A stretch of 64,000 bases of DNA from Serratia marcescens (GCF_029846115.1 NZ_JARVZZ010000001.1:2294001-2358000), one strand, 5' to 3'; shown: positions 1 through 8,975, counted from the stretch's first letter. The notes: generated from the sequence alone by a model not told the origin. Translations and numbers: made by a program.

Positions 1-1
1 C

Positions 2-823
2 TCGCCGCAGGGTGGGATGGTCGCCAGCTCGGCCGGGGTGGAGATCGCCACGCAGCCGTGCGGCGATGAGCGTTTCGATACGCTGGTGGTGGCCGGCGGC
101 AGCGGCAATGTGATGGCGGCCCAGTCGCCGGCGCTGGTGGCGTTTCTGACCACCCACAGCCGGCGAGCGCGGCGCATCGCCAGCGTGTGCACCGGCGCGT
201 TTATTCTGGCGGCCTGTGATTTGCTGGACGGTAAACGCGCCACCACCCACTGGTATCACGCGGCGCGGCTGCAGCAGAGTTATCCGCGCATCCGCGTCGA
301 CAGCAACCGTATCTTCATTCGCGACGGCGATATCTGGACCTCGGCCGGCATCAGCGCCGGCATCGATCTGGCGTTGGCGCTGATCGAGGACGATCTGGGC
401 GCCACGATGGCGGCGGCCGTGGCGCGGCAGCTGGTGGTCTATCACCGGCGCCCCGGCGGGCAGTCGCAGTACTCGCTTTTGCTGGCGCTGAACCCGTCGT
501 CGGATCGCATGCGCGCCGCGCTGTCGTACGCGCGTGAGCACTTGCACCTGCCGCTGTCGGTGGCGGATCTGGCCGACGCCGCCTGCCTGAGCGAGCGCCA
601 GTTCGGTCGGCTGTTCCGCGCCGAAACCGGGCAGACGCCGGCCAAGGTGATTGAACAGCTGCGGGTGGAGGCGGCCAGGGTGCGCATCGAAGAGAGCGCC
701 GAGCCGCTGGAGGCGATCGCCCGCTCGGTGGGATTCAGCGATCCGGAGCGCATGAGGCGGGCGTTTATCCGGGTATTTGGCCTGTCGCCACAGGCGATCC
801 GCCGGCTCGGCCGCGCGGGATAA
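2..823 (+). CDS. GlxA-family transcriptional regulator (5' end cut by window)
   Basis: The open frame runs through the left window edge, and residues before the first ATG at 17 (SPQGG) already look like the family, so the true start is outside. The N-terminal part is a DJ-1/PfpI (class I glutamine amidotransferase-like) fold, with VVAGGSGN and ASVCTGAFILAACDLLDGK around the nucleophile-elbow cysteine. The C-terminal ~100 residues are an AraC-type double helix-turn-helix (LSVADLADAACLSERQFGRLFRAETG, then the GFSDPERMRRAF turn). Such proteins are cytoplasmic activators or repressors. It lies 45 nt upstream of the adenosylhomocysteinase-like gene in the same direction, so it probably co-transcribes with or controls it. 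Confidence 0.9.
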   Translation, partial: SPQGGMVASSAGVEIATQPCGDERFDTLVVAGGSGNVMAAQSPALVAFLTTHSRRARRIASVCTGAFILAACDLLDGKRATTHWYHAARLQQSYPRIRVDSNRIFIRDGDIWTSAGISAGIDLALALIEDDLGATMAAAVARQLVVYHRRPGGQSQYSLLLALNPSSDRMRAALSYAREHLHLPLSVADLADAACLSERQFGRLFRAETGQTPAKVIEQLRVEAARVRIEESAEPLEAIARSVGFSDPERMRRAFIRVFGLSPQAIRRLGRAG

Positions 824-868
824 CTTTTTAGCCACGCCTGACGGCGGGGCACACCAGAGGAGCAACGG

Positions 869-1972
869 ATGTATCAGGATTTCGAGAGCGAATTGAACTG
901 GGCGATGCGCCATATGCCGCGCACCCGGGCGGCGGTGGCGGCGTTGCCGGACCTGCACGGGGTACGGCTGGCGTGCAATATGCACCTGGATCTGAAAATG
1001 GCGCCGCTGGTGGCCGGCCTGCTGGACAAGGGCGCGGCGATCTTTCTGACCACCTGCAATCCCACCACGGTGCAGAACGATGTGGTGGCCTGGCTGGAAC
1101 GGCGGGGTGCGCAGGCCTATGCCTGGCGTGACATGAACGCGGGCGAATGGTCGGAATCTTTCGACCGCGCGCTGGCCTGGCAGCCGACTCACCTGTGCGA
1201 AATGGGGGCGGACTTGACCACCCGTTTGCACCAATCGCCGAGCGGCCCGCAGATCGTCGCCGGGCTGGAGGCCACCGGATCGGGCATCAACCGTTTGAAC
1301 GGCGTGGCGCCGCGCTACCCGATCTTCAACTGGGACGATCTGCCGGTGAAAGAGGGGCTGCACAATCGGCATATGGTTGGGCTGACCGCCTGGCACACCT
1401 TCTTCCAGACCACCCATTTGACGCTGCACGAAAAGCGCGTGCTGGTGATCGGCTACGGCCTGGTCGGGCAGGGGACGGCGGCGGCGGCCAGGGCTTACGG
1501 CGGCCAGGTGATGGTGGCAGAAATCGATCCGGCGCGCGCGCTGCAGGCGCGTTATGACGGCTGGCAGGTGGTGGATCTGGCGAGCGCCGTCGCGCAGGCG
1601 GACGTGATCGCCACCGCGACCGGCGCGAAAAACGTGCTCTCGGCGCAGCATTTGCAGCAGGCGCAGGACGGCGTGTTTATCCTCAACGTCGGCCACGTGG
1701 CGGAAGAGATCGACGTCGGCTTCCTGCAAGGCCTGCCGCACCACGAGCCGATGCCTTATGTGAACGCTTACCAACTCAATGAGAAGACGGTCTATTTGCT
1801 GGCCAACGGTTCGATGTTCAACCTGACCGCCGGCTACGGCGACAGCCTCAACGCCTTCGACGTGACGCTGGCGGTGATGGCGGCCGGCATCGGCCATATC
1901 GTCGGCGCGGGAGCGCGGCAAACGCCGGGGCTGTACCTGCTGCCGCAGTCGGCCTGGCAGCCGGCGCTGTAA
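869..1972 (+). CDS. Adenosylhomocysteinase-like NAD-binding protein, short form
   Basis: The 367-residue protein aligns with S-adenosylhomocysteine hydrolases: N-terminal substrate part (CNMHLDLKMAPLVAGLL), an ADLT segment, LEATGSG, then a Rossmann NAD fold (VLVIGYGLVGQGTAAAARAYG and ATGAKNVL) and NVGH. It is ~65 residues shorter than the usual ~430 and lacks the C-terminal tail ending in K-x-D-x-Y-x-Y that closes the neighbouring NAD site. In the lysine loop, K-x-x-x-D-N reads K-E-G-L-H-N. Good ribosome site (GAGGAGCAACGG) before ATG 869. Enterobacteria normally detoxify SAH with Pfs/LuxS, so the activity on SAH is uncertain; a related thioether or nucleoside substrate is possible. Confidence 0.8.
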   Translation: MYQDFESELNWAMRHMPRTRAAVAALPDLHGVRLACNMHLDLKMAPLVAGLLDKGAAIFLTTCNPTTVQNDVVAWLERRGAQAYAWRDMNAGEWSESFDRALAWQPTHLCEMGADLTTRLHQSPSGPQIVAGLEATGSGINRLNGVAPRYPIFNWDDLPVKEGLHNRHMVGLTAWHTFFQTTHLTLHEKRVLVIGYGLVGQGTAAAARAYGGQVMVAEIDPARALQARYDGWQVVDLASAVAQADVIATATGAKNVLSAQHLQQAQDGVFILNVGHVAEEIDVGFLQGLPHHEPMPYVNAYQLNEKTVYLLANGSMFNLTAGYGDSLNAFDVTLAVMAAGIGHIVGAGARQTPGLYLLPQSAWQPAL

Positions 1973-2123
1973 CTTTTTCTACGCGGGCGTTCATCCCAGA
2001 GCGCCCGCGGGCTGCGTCGTTTTTCGGCCGACAGAATTTGTCACAAATCCGCCATACAATCCCAGTGCCAAGCGCTGAACCCTCACATATAATTCGCTGA
2101 GTTCAAGCCCCCATTTCAGAGTA

Positions 2124-3053
2124 ATGCCTGTGAAAATACGTGTTTTGGTTCTGACCCTGCTCGCTTTGCAGGCGGGCGCAGGCTTTGCGCCGCGCGCGCT
2201 GGCCAGCGACAACGCCGCCGCCCTGCACGCCACCCAGCCGGAGCTGGCCTCCGGCAGCGCGATGGTTGTCGATATGCAAACCCATAAGGTGATGTACGCG
2301 CGCAACCCGGATGAGGTGGTGCCGATCGCCTCGATCACCAAGCTGATGACCGCCATGGTCACGCTGGACGCGCACCTGCCGCTCGACGAGATGCTGGCGG
2401 TGGATATCCACCAGACGCCGGAGATGAAAGGGGTGTATTCGCGGGTGCGGCTGAACAGCGAAATCAGCCGTAAGGATATGCTGCTGCTGGCGCTGATGTC
2501 GTCGGAAAACCGCGCCGCCGCCAGCCTGGCGCACCACTATCCGGGGGGCTACAACGCCTTTATCAAAGCGATGAACGCCAAGGCCAAGGCGCTGGGCATG
2601 ACCAATACCCATTATGTGGAACCGACCGGGCTCTCTATTCATAACGTGTCGACGGCGCGCGATCTGACCAAGCTGCTGATCGCCACCAAACAATACCCGT
2701 TGATTGGCCAGCTCAGCACCACCACCGAGCGCATGGCCAGCTTCAAAGATCCGAACTATACGCTGCCGTTCCGCAACACCAACCATCTGGTGTATAACCC
2801 GAAATGGAATATCCAGCTGACCAAAACCGGCTTCACCAACCAGGCGGGCCACTGCCTGGCGATGCGTACGGTAATCGGTAACCGCTCGGTGTCGCTGGTG
2901 GTGCTGGACGCCTTCGGTAAATATACCCACTTCGCCGACGCCAACCGGCTGCGCAGCTGGATCGAAACCGGCAAGGTTACGCCGATTCCGGCCGCCGCCC
3001 GCGACTATCGTCGCCAAAAAGACGCCAGCCTGGCGAAAAACACCACCGAATGA
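2124..3053 (+). CDS. pbpG: D-alanyl-D-alanine endopeptidase (PBP7)
   Basis: Periplasmic low-molecular-weight penicillin-binding protein that cleaves D-Ala-mDAP cross-links in peptidoglycan. A signal peptide ends near ALA; the serine active-site motifs are SITK (nucleophile tetrad), SEN (MSSENRAA) and KTG (TKTGFTN). Length 309 and near-continuous similarity to E. coli PbpG ([20 protein letters not shown]) make the call firm. ATG 2124 (MPVKIR) is chosen; GTG 2130 is an alternative. Transcribed alone, with a 10-bp hairpin just downstream shared with the convergent acetyltransferase. Confidence 0.96.
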   Translation: MPVKIRVLVLTLLALQAGAGFAPRALASDNAAALHATQPELASGSAMVVDMQTHKVMYARNPDEVVPIASITKLMTAMVTLDAHLPLDEMLAVDIHQTPEMKGVYSRVRLNSEISRKDMLLLALMSSENRAAASLAHHYPGGYNAFIKAMNAKAKALGMTNTHYVEPTGLSIHNVSTARDLTKLLIATKQYPLIGQLSTTTERMASFKDPNYTLPFRNTNHLVYNPKWNIQLTKTGFTNQAGHCLAMRTVIGNRSVSLVVLDAFGKYTHFADANRLRSWIETGKVTPIPAAARDYRRQKDASLAKNTTE

Positions 3054-3061
3054 CCCGCCTG

Positions 3062-3088
3062 GCGGCCTGCTCGTTTGCAGCAGGCCGC
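3062..3088. terminator. Hairpin between convergent pbpG and GNAT genes
   Basis: GCGGCCTGCT and AGCAGGCCGC form a perfect 10-bp stem with a 7-nt loop between the two convergent stop codons. No long T-run follows, so it is a candidate bidirectional terminator or mRNA 3' stabiliser. Confidence 0.5.
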
Positions 3089-3543
3089 TATCGGCCCTCG
3101 GGCCGCCTGATGACAAATCCCCGCTCGCGATCGCCGTCGAAACCCGCTTTGAGATAAAGCTGGTGCGCGCCGGTGCGTTGCTGCCCCGACAGCAGCATCA
3201 CCTTGTAACAGCCCTTGCGCCAGGCCAGCTGCAGCGCGTATTCGATCATTGCGAGCGCCACGCCGTGGCCGCGATAGGGCTCCGCCGTCACCACGTGCTC
3301 GATGACGCCGAACGGTCGCGCCTGATGCGCCAGCCCCGGGATCAGCGCCAGCATGCAGGTGGCGATCGGTTGTTCCTCGTCCGCCGCCACCACCAGACGG
3401 ATAGCCGGATCGTCCAGCAGGCGCTGCAGGGTGCGGCGCGCGTCGTCGGTGCGCAGCGGCGCGTCCTGCGGGCGCAGCTCGCGATACAGAGCCAACAGGC
3501 CGTTGAGATCGTCCGGCTGCGCCAGGCGATGAATGATGCTCAT
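3088..3543 (-). CDS. GNAT N-acetyltransferase
   Basis: 151-residue GCN5-type acetyltransferase. Acetyl-CoA pyrophosphate loop is EPYRGHGVALAMIEYAL, preceded by the beta-4 strand GVIEHVVT; C-terminal YLKAGFDGDRERGFVIRR is the usual end of the fold. The start MSIIHRLAQ (3543) is preferred over upstream codons because AAAGGAGCAACC precedes it directly. Substrate unknown. Confidence 0.87.
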   Translation of the reverse strand: MSIIHRLAQPDDLNGLLALYRELRPQDAPLRTDDARRTLQRLLDDPAIRLVVAADEEQPIATCMLALIPGLAHQARPFGVIEHVVTAEPYRGHGVALAMIEYALQLAWRKGCYKVMLLSGQQRTGAHQLYLKAGFDGDRERGFVIRRPEGR

Positions 3544-3619
3544 GGTTGCTCCTTTCCGCCGCTTCAACGGTAATCCGCTATCCTCCATTAATACCACAAC
3601 GATTGCCGGAGAGGATGTT

Positions 3620-4024
3620 ATGAGTCAGGTTTCGACCTTTGTCATGTTCCAGGGGGAGGCGCAGCAGGCGATCGACCTCTACAGCCAGGTGTTTGCGCGT
3701 TTTCGGCTCATGCAGGTGCAGCATTACGACCCGACGCCGGACGGCCGGCGGCTGATCAAGCATGCCACCATCGATTTCGACCGGCAGAATCTGGTGTTTA
3801 TCGACAGCCCGATCAGCCATGATTTCAGCTTCACCCCGGCGGTATCGCTGTTCATCAATCTGCCTAACGAAGAGGCGCTGGAGCAGGCTTTCCACCGCCT
3901 GGCGGAGGGCGGCAAGGTGCTGATGCCGCTCGACGACTACGGCTTCAGCGCTCGCTTCGGCTGGCTCAGCGATCGCTTTGGGCTTTCCTGGCAGCTCAAT
4001 GTGCCGGCGGGGGATCTGCCCTGA
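3620..4024 (+). CDS. VOC-superfamily protein (PhnB / 3-dmu-9_3-mt type)
   Basis: 134-residue single-domain vicinal-oxygen-chelate protein: FVMFQGEAQQAIDLYSQVF opens the fold and YGFSARFGWLSDRFGLSWQLN closes it, as in PhnB-like proteins. Start ATG 3620 follows GGAGAGGATGTT. Divergent from the GNAT gene with a 76-nt gap. Family members include glyoxalase-like and resistance proteins; no specific substrate can be read here. Confidence 0.85.
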   Translation: MSQVSTFVMFQGEAQQAIDLYSQVFARFRLMQVQHYDPTPDGRRLIKHATIDFDRQNLVFIDSPISHDFSFTPAVSLFINLPNEEALEQAFHRLAEGGKVLMPLDDYGFSARFGWLSDRFGLSWQLNVPAGDLP

Positions 4025-4139
4025 CGTTAAGGGGGCGCGTGCAAAAGGCATGGCAGTTCCTGCTGTCGTTTCATATGCTTATCACCGGGGCAGCGGCTCT
4101 GCCGTGGGGAATACCGACAACATCAGGGAAAGGTGCGAT

Positions 4140-5060
4140 TTGATTGATTTTGACCGCTATGTTGAGCAAGCAAAGTCTTACGGTGAGTGGCCGGGGGCAC
4201 AGGTGGGCACGTCGTCCGGCCGCGTTGAGGGATTGAGCTATCGCCTGTATCGGCAAACTGCCGAGAGCGAAGAGGTGATCCTGGTTTATCACGGCGGCGG
4301 GGTTAACAGCGCCGCAGGGTATGACATTCTTGCACGCCAGTTGGCCGCCGAGCCAACGTTCGCGGTGTGCCTGGTCGATATTCGCGGGCATGGCGACTCC
4401 TCGGGAGAGCGGGGGACGGTTGAGCGGCCTGAGCGTATTTGGCGCGATGTCGATGTCATGCTGGCGGAAATGCGCCTGCGTTTTCCGTTGGCGCGCAGAC
4501 ACCTGCTTGGCCATTCCAGTGGCGCCGGAATGTTGCTCAACTACTTGACCCGCTATCCTTGCGAACAGCAGGCGGACAGCCTGATCCTGCTGGCGCCCGA
4601 GCTGGGGCCATTTTCCGGGATGGCCCGCGATCTGCCGGCGGCGGCCCGTTTCGCCCAGGTGCGCCAATGGCCTTTTGTGGCCAATGCGCTGAGCGGCGGG
4701 CGGTGGTTTGGGCAATCCCGGGCGGTCAGCCTGAATTTTCCCCCGGCCGTGCTGGCCGCCGCACCCGATTTTGTCTGCCAATACAGCGTTAATATGGCTA
4801 ACGCCTTGACGCCACGCACGCCGGCAAAGCAACTGGCGGCGCTGCGATTGCCGACTTTGTTGCTGGCGGCGGCGCAAGACGAGCTGTTCAGCGCGCAATC
4901 GCTGCAGCGTTTCGTCGAACAGCATGGCAGCGTGCATGTTGCCTTTGGCTTGCTTGAGAGCAGTACGCATTTATCGTGCGTCTTTGCGGCCCACGGTCAT
5001 GTCCTGCGCTACCTCTCGCGCGTATTCGCTATCGCGTCTGATGGAAACGTCCCTACGTAG
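4140..5060 (+). CDS. Alpha/beta hydrolase (lysophospholipase-like)
   Basis: About 306 residues. Oxyanion strand ILVYHGGGVN, nucleophile elbow GHSSGAGM (Ser), acid AAAQDELF (Asp) and the late STHLS (His) give a full catalytic triad. I chose TTG 4140 (LIDFDRYVEQ) because AGGGAAAGG lies 4-6 nt upstream; ATG 4050 and GTG 4104 in the same frame are possible but give an unstructured N-terminus. No signal peptide, so cytoplasmic. Follows the VOC gene by ~115 nt and may be co-transcribed. Confidence 0.78.
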   Translation: MIDFDRYVEQAKSYGEWPGAQVGTSSGRVEGLSYRLYRQTAESEEVILVYHGGGVNSAAGYDILARQLAAEPTFAVCLVDIRGHGDSSGERGTVERPERIWRDVDVMLAEMRLRFPLARRHLLGHSSGAGMLLNYLTRYPCEQQADSLILLAPELGPFSGMARDLPAAARFAQVRQWPFVANALSGGRWFGQSRAVSLNFPPAVLAAAPDFVCQYSVNMANALTPRTPAKQLAALRLPTLLLAAAQDELFSAQSLQRFVEQHGSVHVAFGLLESSTHLSCVFAAHGHVLRYLSRVFAIASDGNVPT

Positions 5061-5074
5061 CTGTTTGTTTTTTA

Positions 5075-5113
5075 ACCACTTCTTCTCCGTCAGTAACTGG
5101 ACGGAGGAGTGGT
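5075..5113. terminator. Imperfect hairpin after the hydrolase gene
   Basis: CTCCGTC pairs with GACGGAG, and outer ACCACT with AGTGGT, around a loop of 8 nt. The T-run lies on the upstream side only, so termination for either strand is tentative. Confidence 0.4.
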
Positions 5114-5229
5114 GATTAAGATCACGAAATTAGTTAATAAATCTTTATGAATTTGATTGCAAGGTGTTAACATCCTGCCGCTTTCATTAGGCTTGCTAAT
5201 GATATTCTTATTGTCAAGGAATGCTCAGG

Positions 5230-6234
5230 ATGGATTACCAAAACGTCTTTCAATTGACGGATCAGGAAAGAAACGAGTTATTTTCGGCATTAGATAAAAT
5301 TGCTTACGATCCGGCCGGCGGTGATGCGTATATTCACGCCATACGATCGGCCATGATTACCCACTTGCCCCACAGATTAAGCGCCGCATTAAGCCAGCAA
5401 AAGGCGTCAATCAAACCACGGCCTTATCTTATTTTAAAAAATGTGCCGGTGGATAAAGAAGTGTTCTTTTCCCCTTGCCCGAAACAATACACGCCTTCGG
5501 CCAAATCCGGTAATATCAGCGAAAACCTGTTGGTGGGTATTTCTTCGTTAATCGGCGAGCCCTATTCGATGTATTTCGAGGGGAAGGAACTGATTAATAA
5601 TCTGATCCCCAAACGCGAAGCCAAAAAAGAATATACCGGTCTGGGGTTCGATGTTGAACTGGATTTCCATATTGAAAATGCAGCGCTGAAACACCTGGAG
5701 CAGTTCAACGTCTCGCCAATGGGCCTGCTGCTGGCCGGCGTGCGCCGCGATCCGCACAGCCCGATGACGCGCATCTCCGATTCGCGTCTGGCGATCGCTC
5801 AACTGAGCCGCGAGGACGTCGAAACGCTGGCCAGCCCGCTGTACAGCATCAAGCTGCCCTACCGTTGGCGCCAGTCCACCCAGGCCGGGCGCGAAGAAAC
5901 CGCGCTGGTGCCTTTGATTTCGCAAAATCACGTATTGCCGGATGTGAGCGCCGTCTTTTATCCCGGCATGATTGCGGCCAGCACGCCACGAGCGGAAGCC
6001 GCGCTGGAGCGTTTCTACGGGTTGGTGAAAGAAAACGCCATCGGTATCGATATTTGCCCGGGCGATTTGGTGTATATCGATAACCGCTTTGCGCTGCATT
6101 CGCGCGATAAATTCACGCCTTCTTTCGATGAAAGAGATACGCCGTTGCGCTGGGTGCAACGCGTCTTCATCTCGGCAAGTTTGTGGAATCACCGCAACCT
6201 CAATCAGGTTGAAGAGCGCATTTTCTCGATTTAA
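5230..6234 (+). CDS. Fe(II)/2-oxoglutarate oxygenase, clavaminate synthase/AsnO-VioC type
   Basis: 334-residue TauD/TfdA-superfamily enzyme. The iron triad is visible as H-x-E in DFHIENAAL and the distal His in FALHSRDKF, with the 2-oxoglutarate arginine in RWVQRVFIS. H-x-E rather than H-x-D, plus the C-terminal RWVQR context, is typical of oxygenases acting on free amino acids such as arginine or asparagine. ATG 5230 is preferred over 5221 because AAGGA is 8-9 nt away. The first third is noticeably AT-richer than neighbours. An AEC exporter starts 11 nt downstream, so the product is probably exported. Confidence 0.85.
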   Translation: MDYQNVFQLTDQERNELFSALDKIAYDPAGGDAYIHAIRSAMITHLPHRLSAALSQQKASIKPRPYLILKNVPVDKEVFFSPCPKQYTPSAKSGNISENLLVGISSLIGEPYSMYFEGKELINNLIPKREAKKEYTGLGFDVELDFHIENAALKHLEQFNVSPMGLLLAGVRRDPHSPMTRISDSRLAIAQLSREDVETLASPLYSIKLPYRWRQSTQAGREETALVPLISQNHVLPDVSAVFYPGMIAASTPRAEAALERFYGLVKENAIGIDICPGDLVYIDNRFALHSRDKFTPSFDERDTPLRWVQRVFISASLWNHRNLNQVEERIFSI

Positions 6235-6245
6235 GGTTATTATTC

Positions 6246-7163
6246 ATGCTGAACGTTTTTCTTTCTATATTGCCGATTTTTTTGTTAATCGTGCTGGGTT
6301 ATTGTTCGAAACTCTATGTTAAAGACGTCGCCGTATTTTGGGGCTTCTCAGACAAATTCGTTTATTACCTGTTTTTTCCGGCGCTGTTGATATTGGATAT
6401 CAGCGAGGCGGATTTTAGCGGCGCGGACAGCTTTTATCCCGTTGTGGCGACCATTGTTTCCACGCTGGCCATCGCGTTGATTATTTTCGTTGGCAAACTG
6501 TTCTTCAATACGTCGGCCGATCTGTTTACCTCCATTTTTCAGGGCGGAGTCAGATACAACTCTTATGTATTCATCGCGCTGTCGCAATCGCTGTTCGGCA
6601 GCGAGGGGGTGGCGCTGTCCGGTTTCTTCGTGGCGTACATGATCATTCTGACCAACATCATGAGCGTGTTGGTGATGAACCACTACGGCACCGGCAGCAA
6701 GAAAAGCCTGAGCGGTGCGCTGCTGGCGCTGACGAAAAACCCGCTGATCATCGGCGCGCTATTCGGGGTGCTGATGAACCTGTGCAACCTGCACATCACC
6801 GGCGCGCTTAAACAGCTGTTCGTTTATCTCTCCAACGCCGCCACGCCGCTGAGCCTGATGTCGGTCGGCGCAGGGTTGATCGTCAGCATGCATATCCGCA
6901 AGCTGGTTTCCATCTCTTATGCGACCGTGCTGAAACTGGTGGCCATGCCGCTGATTACCATTGCGCTGGTGCACTATTTCGGCGCCACCGGCGTGCCGGC
7001 CAGCATCGCCATTCTCTACTCCGCCGTGCCTTGCGCCGGCAACGCCTATATTCTGGCGCGGCAAATGGGGGGCGATCATGAAGCGATGGCCTCCATCATC
7101 ACCTGGACGACGCTGCTGTCGGTGATTACCGTGACGTTCATCCTGGGCAGCGTAGCGCTCTAA
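6246..7163 (+). CDS. AEC-family transporter (auxin efflux carrier type)
   Basis: 305-residue integral membrane protein with about ten hydrophobic segments in two halves (LSILPIFLLIVLGYCSK at the start; a second half beginning ALTKNPLIIGALFGVLMN). The proline-containing PCAGNAYILARQMGG near the C-terminus is typical of the AEC fold. Members export small organic anions or amino acids. It is 11 nt downstream of the oxygenase gene and followed by a strong terminator, so the two form a two-gene operon. Confidence 0.88.
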   Translation: MLNVFLSILPIFLLIVLGYCSKLYVKDVAVFWGFSDKFVYYLFFPALLILDISEADFSGADSFYPVVATIVSTLAIALIIFVGKLFFNTSADLFTSIFQGGVRYNSYVFIALSQSLFGSEGVALSGFFVAYMIILTNIMSVLVMNHYGTGSKKSLSGALLALTKNPLIIGALFGVLMNLCNLHITGALKQLFVYLSNAATPLSLMSVGAGLIVSMHIRKLVSISYATVLKLVAMPLITIALVHYFGATGVPASIAILYSAVPCAGNAYILARQMGGDHEAMASIITWTTLLSVITVTFILGSVAL

Positions 7164-7170
7164 CGCCGGC

Positions 7171-7200
7171 GCCGGGCGGTATTCGCCCGCCCGGCATTTT
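7171..7200 (+). terminator. Rho-independent terminator after the AEC gene
   Basis: GCCGGGCG and CGCCCGGC form an 8-bp GC stem followed by ATTTT, 8 nt after the stop codon. Confidence 0.75.
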
Positions 7201-7285
7201 CCGCGATCCTCCCATATCCTTTCATGACGCTTTACCGCTATGCTAAATATAGAATGGCCCGTGAACATGAAAAGGATGAATCATT

Positions 7286-8206
7286 TTGGCAGGAAGTAGC
7301 TTACTTACCCTTATCGACGACATCGCCTCGTTGTTGGACGACGTCTCGTTAATGAGCAAGATGGCGGCGAAAAAAACCGCCGGGGTGCTGGGGGACGATC
7401 TGGCGCTCAACGCGCAGCAGGTCACCGGCGTTAAAGCCGACCGCGAGCTGCCGGTGGTGTGGAACGTCGCCAAAGGCTCGTTGATCAACAAGGCAATCCT
7501 GGTGCCGCTGGCGCTGCTGATCAGCGCTTTTGCACCCTGGGCGATTACGCCGCTGCTGATGGTGGGCGGCGCCTACCTGTGCTACGAAGGGTTCGAAAAG
7601 GTGTTTCACAGCCTGAGCCACGGCAAGGCGGCACAGGAAGAAAAATCGGACGGTCCCGGCGCCAATGAGGATGCCGCGGCCTATGAGAAACGTAAGGTGA
7701 AAGGCGCAATACGCACCGACTTCGTGCTCTCCGCCGAGATTATCGCCATCACCTTGGGCACGGTCGCCGGCGCCACCTTCAGCCAGCAGGTGATCGTCTT
7801 GTGCGGCATCGCCGTCGTGATGACGCTTGGCGTGTACGGCATCGTCGCCGGCATCGTCCGGCTGGACGATCTGGGGCTGTATCTGAGCCGTAAAAGCAGC
7901 GCGGTGGCACGCTCCCTCGGCAGCGGCATCGTGCGTGCCGCGCCTTATCTGATGAAGACGCTGTCGATCGTCGGCACCATTGCCATGTTTATGGTCGGTG
8001 GCGGCATCCTGACCCACGGCCTGCCGCCGGTGCATCATCTGTTCGAAGACTGGGCTTCGTACACCACCGTGGTGCCGACGTTTGGCCATCTTTTGCAGGG
8101 AGTGGTTCCGGCTCTGCTGAACGTGGCGTTCGGGCTGGTGGCCGGCGGCGTGGTGCTGGCGGTGGTGTCGGCGCTGGGGGCGGTGCGCGCGCGTTTCAAG
8201 GCATGA
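7286..8206 (+). CDS. yedI: DUF808 inner-membrane protein (YedI)
   Basis: 306-residue membrane protein matching the DUF808/YedI family: [25 protein letters not shown]-terminus, [18 protein letters not shown], then several hydrophobic segments including the paired ones near 80-110, 150-190 and 220-290. The start is a TTG (7286) with AAGGA ~10 nt upstream; no ATG gives the conserved N-terminus. Function of the family is not established. Confidence 0.9.
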   Translation: MAGSSLLTLIDDIASLLDDVSLMSKMAAKKTAGVLGDDLALNAQQVTGVKADRELPVVWNVAKGSLINKAILVPLALLISAFAPWAITPLLMVGGAYLCYEGFEKVFHSLSHGKAAQEEKSDGPGANEDAAAYEKRKVKGAIRTDFVLSAEIIAITLGTVAGATFSQQVIVLCGIAVVMTLGVYGIVAGIVRLDDLGLYLSRKSSAVARSLGSGIVRAAPYLMKTLSIVGTIAMFMVGGGILTHGLPPVHHLFEDWASYTTVVPTFGHLLQGVVPALLNVAFGLVAGGVVLAVVSALGAVRARFKA

Positions 8207-8208
8207 TG

Positions 8209-8236
8209 AAAAGTCTCGCCCCGAGAGGGGCGGGAC
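8209..8236 (-). terminator. Terminator for yohP, shared with yedI
   Basis: GTCTCGCCCC and GGGGCGGGAC pair over a GAGA loop; on the minus strand four T residues follow. It sits between the yedI stop and the yohP stop. Confidence 0.7.
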
Positions 8237-8248
8237 GTATGAGACGGA

Positions 8249-8332
8249 TTAAAAGATCAGTTTGAGAACGCCGGTAATCGTCAACAAACCCACGATAAAG
8301 ATGATGGCGACAATCCACAGAATAATTTTCAT
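8249..8332 (-). CDS. yohP: 27-residue membrane peptide YohP
   Basis: Tiny gene read from the minus strand: MKIILWIVAIIFIVGLLTI then a short tail ending LKLIF. It is 27 residues, the same length as E. coli YohP, with the same MKIILW start and KxIF end. The ribosome site GGGAGAAG lies 5 nt before ATG. The peptide is a single inner-membrane helix. In E. coli yohP maps in the dld-pbpG-yohC area, which agrees with the neighbours here. Confidence 0.9.
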   Translation of the reverse strand: MKIILWIVAIIFIVGLLTITGVLKLIF

Positions 8333-8435
8333 TTACTTCTCCCTTACCGGTTAAATGTGGCGCACGATTGGCGCTAACTCAATGAAATCACTCTTCACTA
8401 TAGACGCTAACTTCCTATCGTGCGTCGCCATGCAT

Positions 8436-8975
8436 TCAGGGATGCCGATTGTCGCCCGCGCCCAGCGCGCGCTGCATGATGTGGGTGTCGCGCCATTCCC
8501 CCAGTTTGAACCCCACGGCCTTTAACGTCCCTACGCTGGTAAAGCCGAGCGACTGGTGCAGCGCCAGCGAACCGCGGTTGGCGGCGGAATCGCCGACGAT
8601 CGCCAGCATCTGGCGCCAGGGGCCTTGCTCGCAGCGGGCGATCAGCGCGCTCAGCAGCGCCTTGCCGACGCCTTTGCCCTGTTGCCCCTCGGCGATATAT
8701 ACCGAGTCTTCCACGGTAAAACGATAGGCCGGCCGGGGGCGATACGGCGTGGCATAGCAGTAACCCACAATACGGCCTTCGCTTTTCGCCACCAGCCAGG
8801 GCAGCCCGGCTTCTTGCACCTTGCTCCGCCGCAGTTGCATTTCCGCCAAGGCCGGCGGCTGTTCTTCAAACGAGGCGGCACCGTACAGCACGTGGTGGGT
8901 GTAAATGCGCAGCACGGCGGCCATATCGTCCGGCGTGGCATCGAGGAGGCTGAGTACGGGAGCGGAGAGCGTCAT
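8436..8975 (-). CDS. GNAT acetyltransferase, phosphinothricin-acetyltransferase type
   Basis: 179 residues. Features of the Pat/Bar/YncA group: IYTHHVLYGAASFEEQPP near the N-terminus, YRPRPAYRFTVEDSVYIAEGQQGKGVGKALL as the acetyl-CoA loop, and LHQSLGFTSVGTLKAVGFKLGEWRDTHIMQR at the end. Such enzymes acetylate amino-acid analogues such as methionine sulfoximine or phosphinothricin. Stands alone with its own promoter region. Confidence 0.9.
   Translation of the reverse strand: MTLSAPVLSLLDATPDDMAAVLRIYTHHVLYGAASFEEQPPALAEMQLRRSKVQEAGLPWLVAKSEGRIVGYCYATPYRPRPAYRFTVEDSVYIAEGQQGKGVGKALLSALIARCEQGPWRQMLAIVGDSAANRGSLALHQSLGFTSVGTLKAVGFKLGEWRDTHIMQRALGAGDNRHP

Noticed and set aside
2103..3116. Long minus-strand ORF opposite pbpG
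   Set aside because: It is antisense to a well-conserved gene and its composition (Gly, Arg, His, Gln rich) is typical of reverse-strand shadows in GC-rich DNA.
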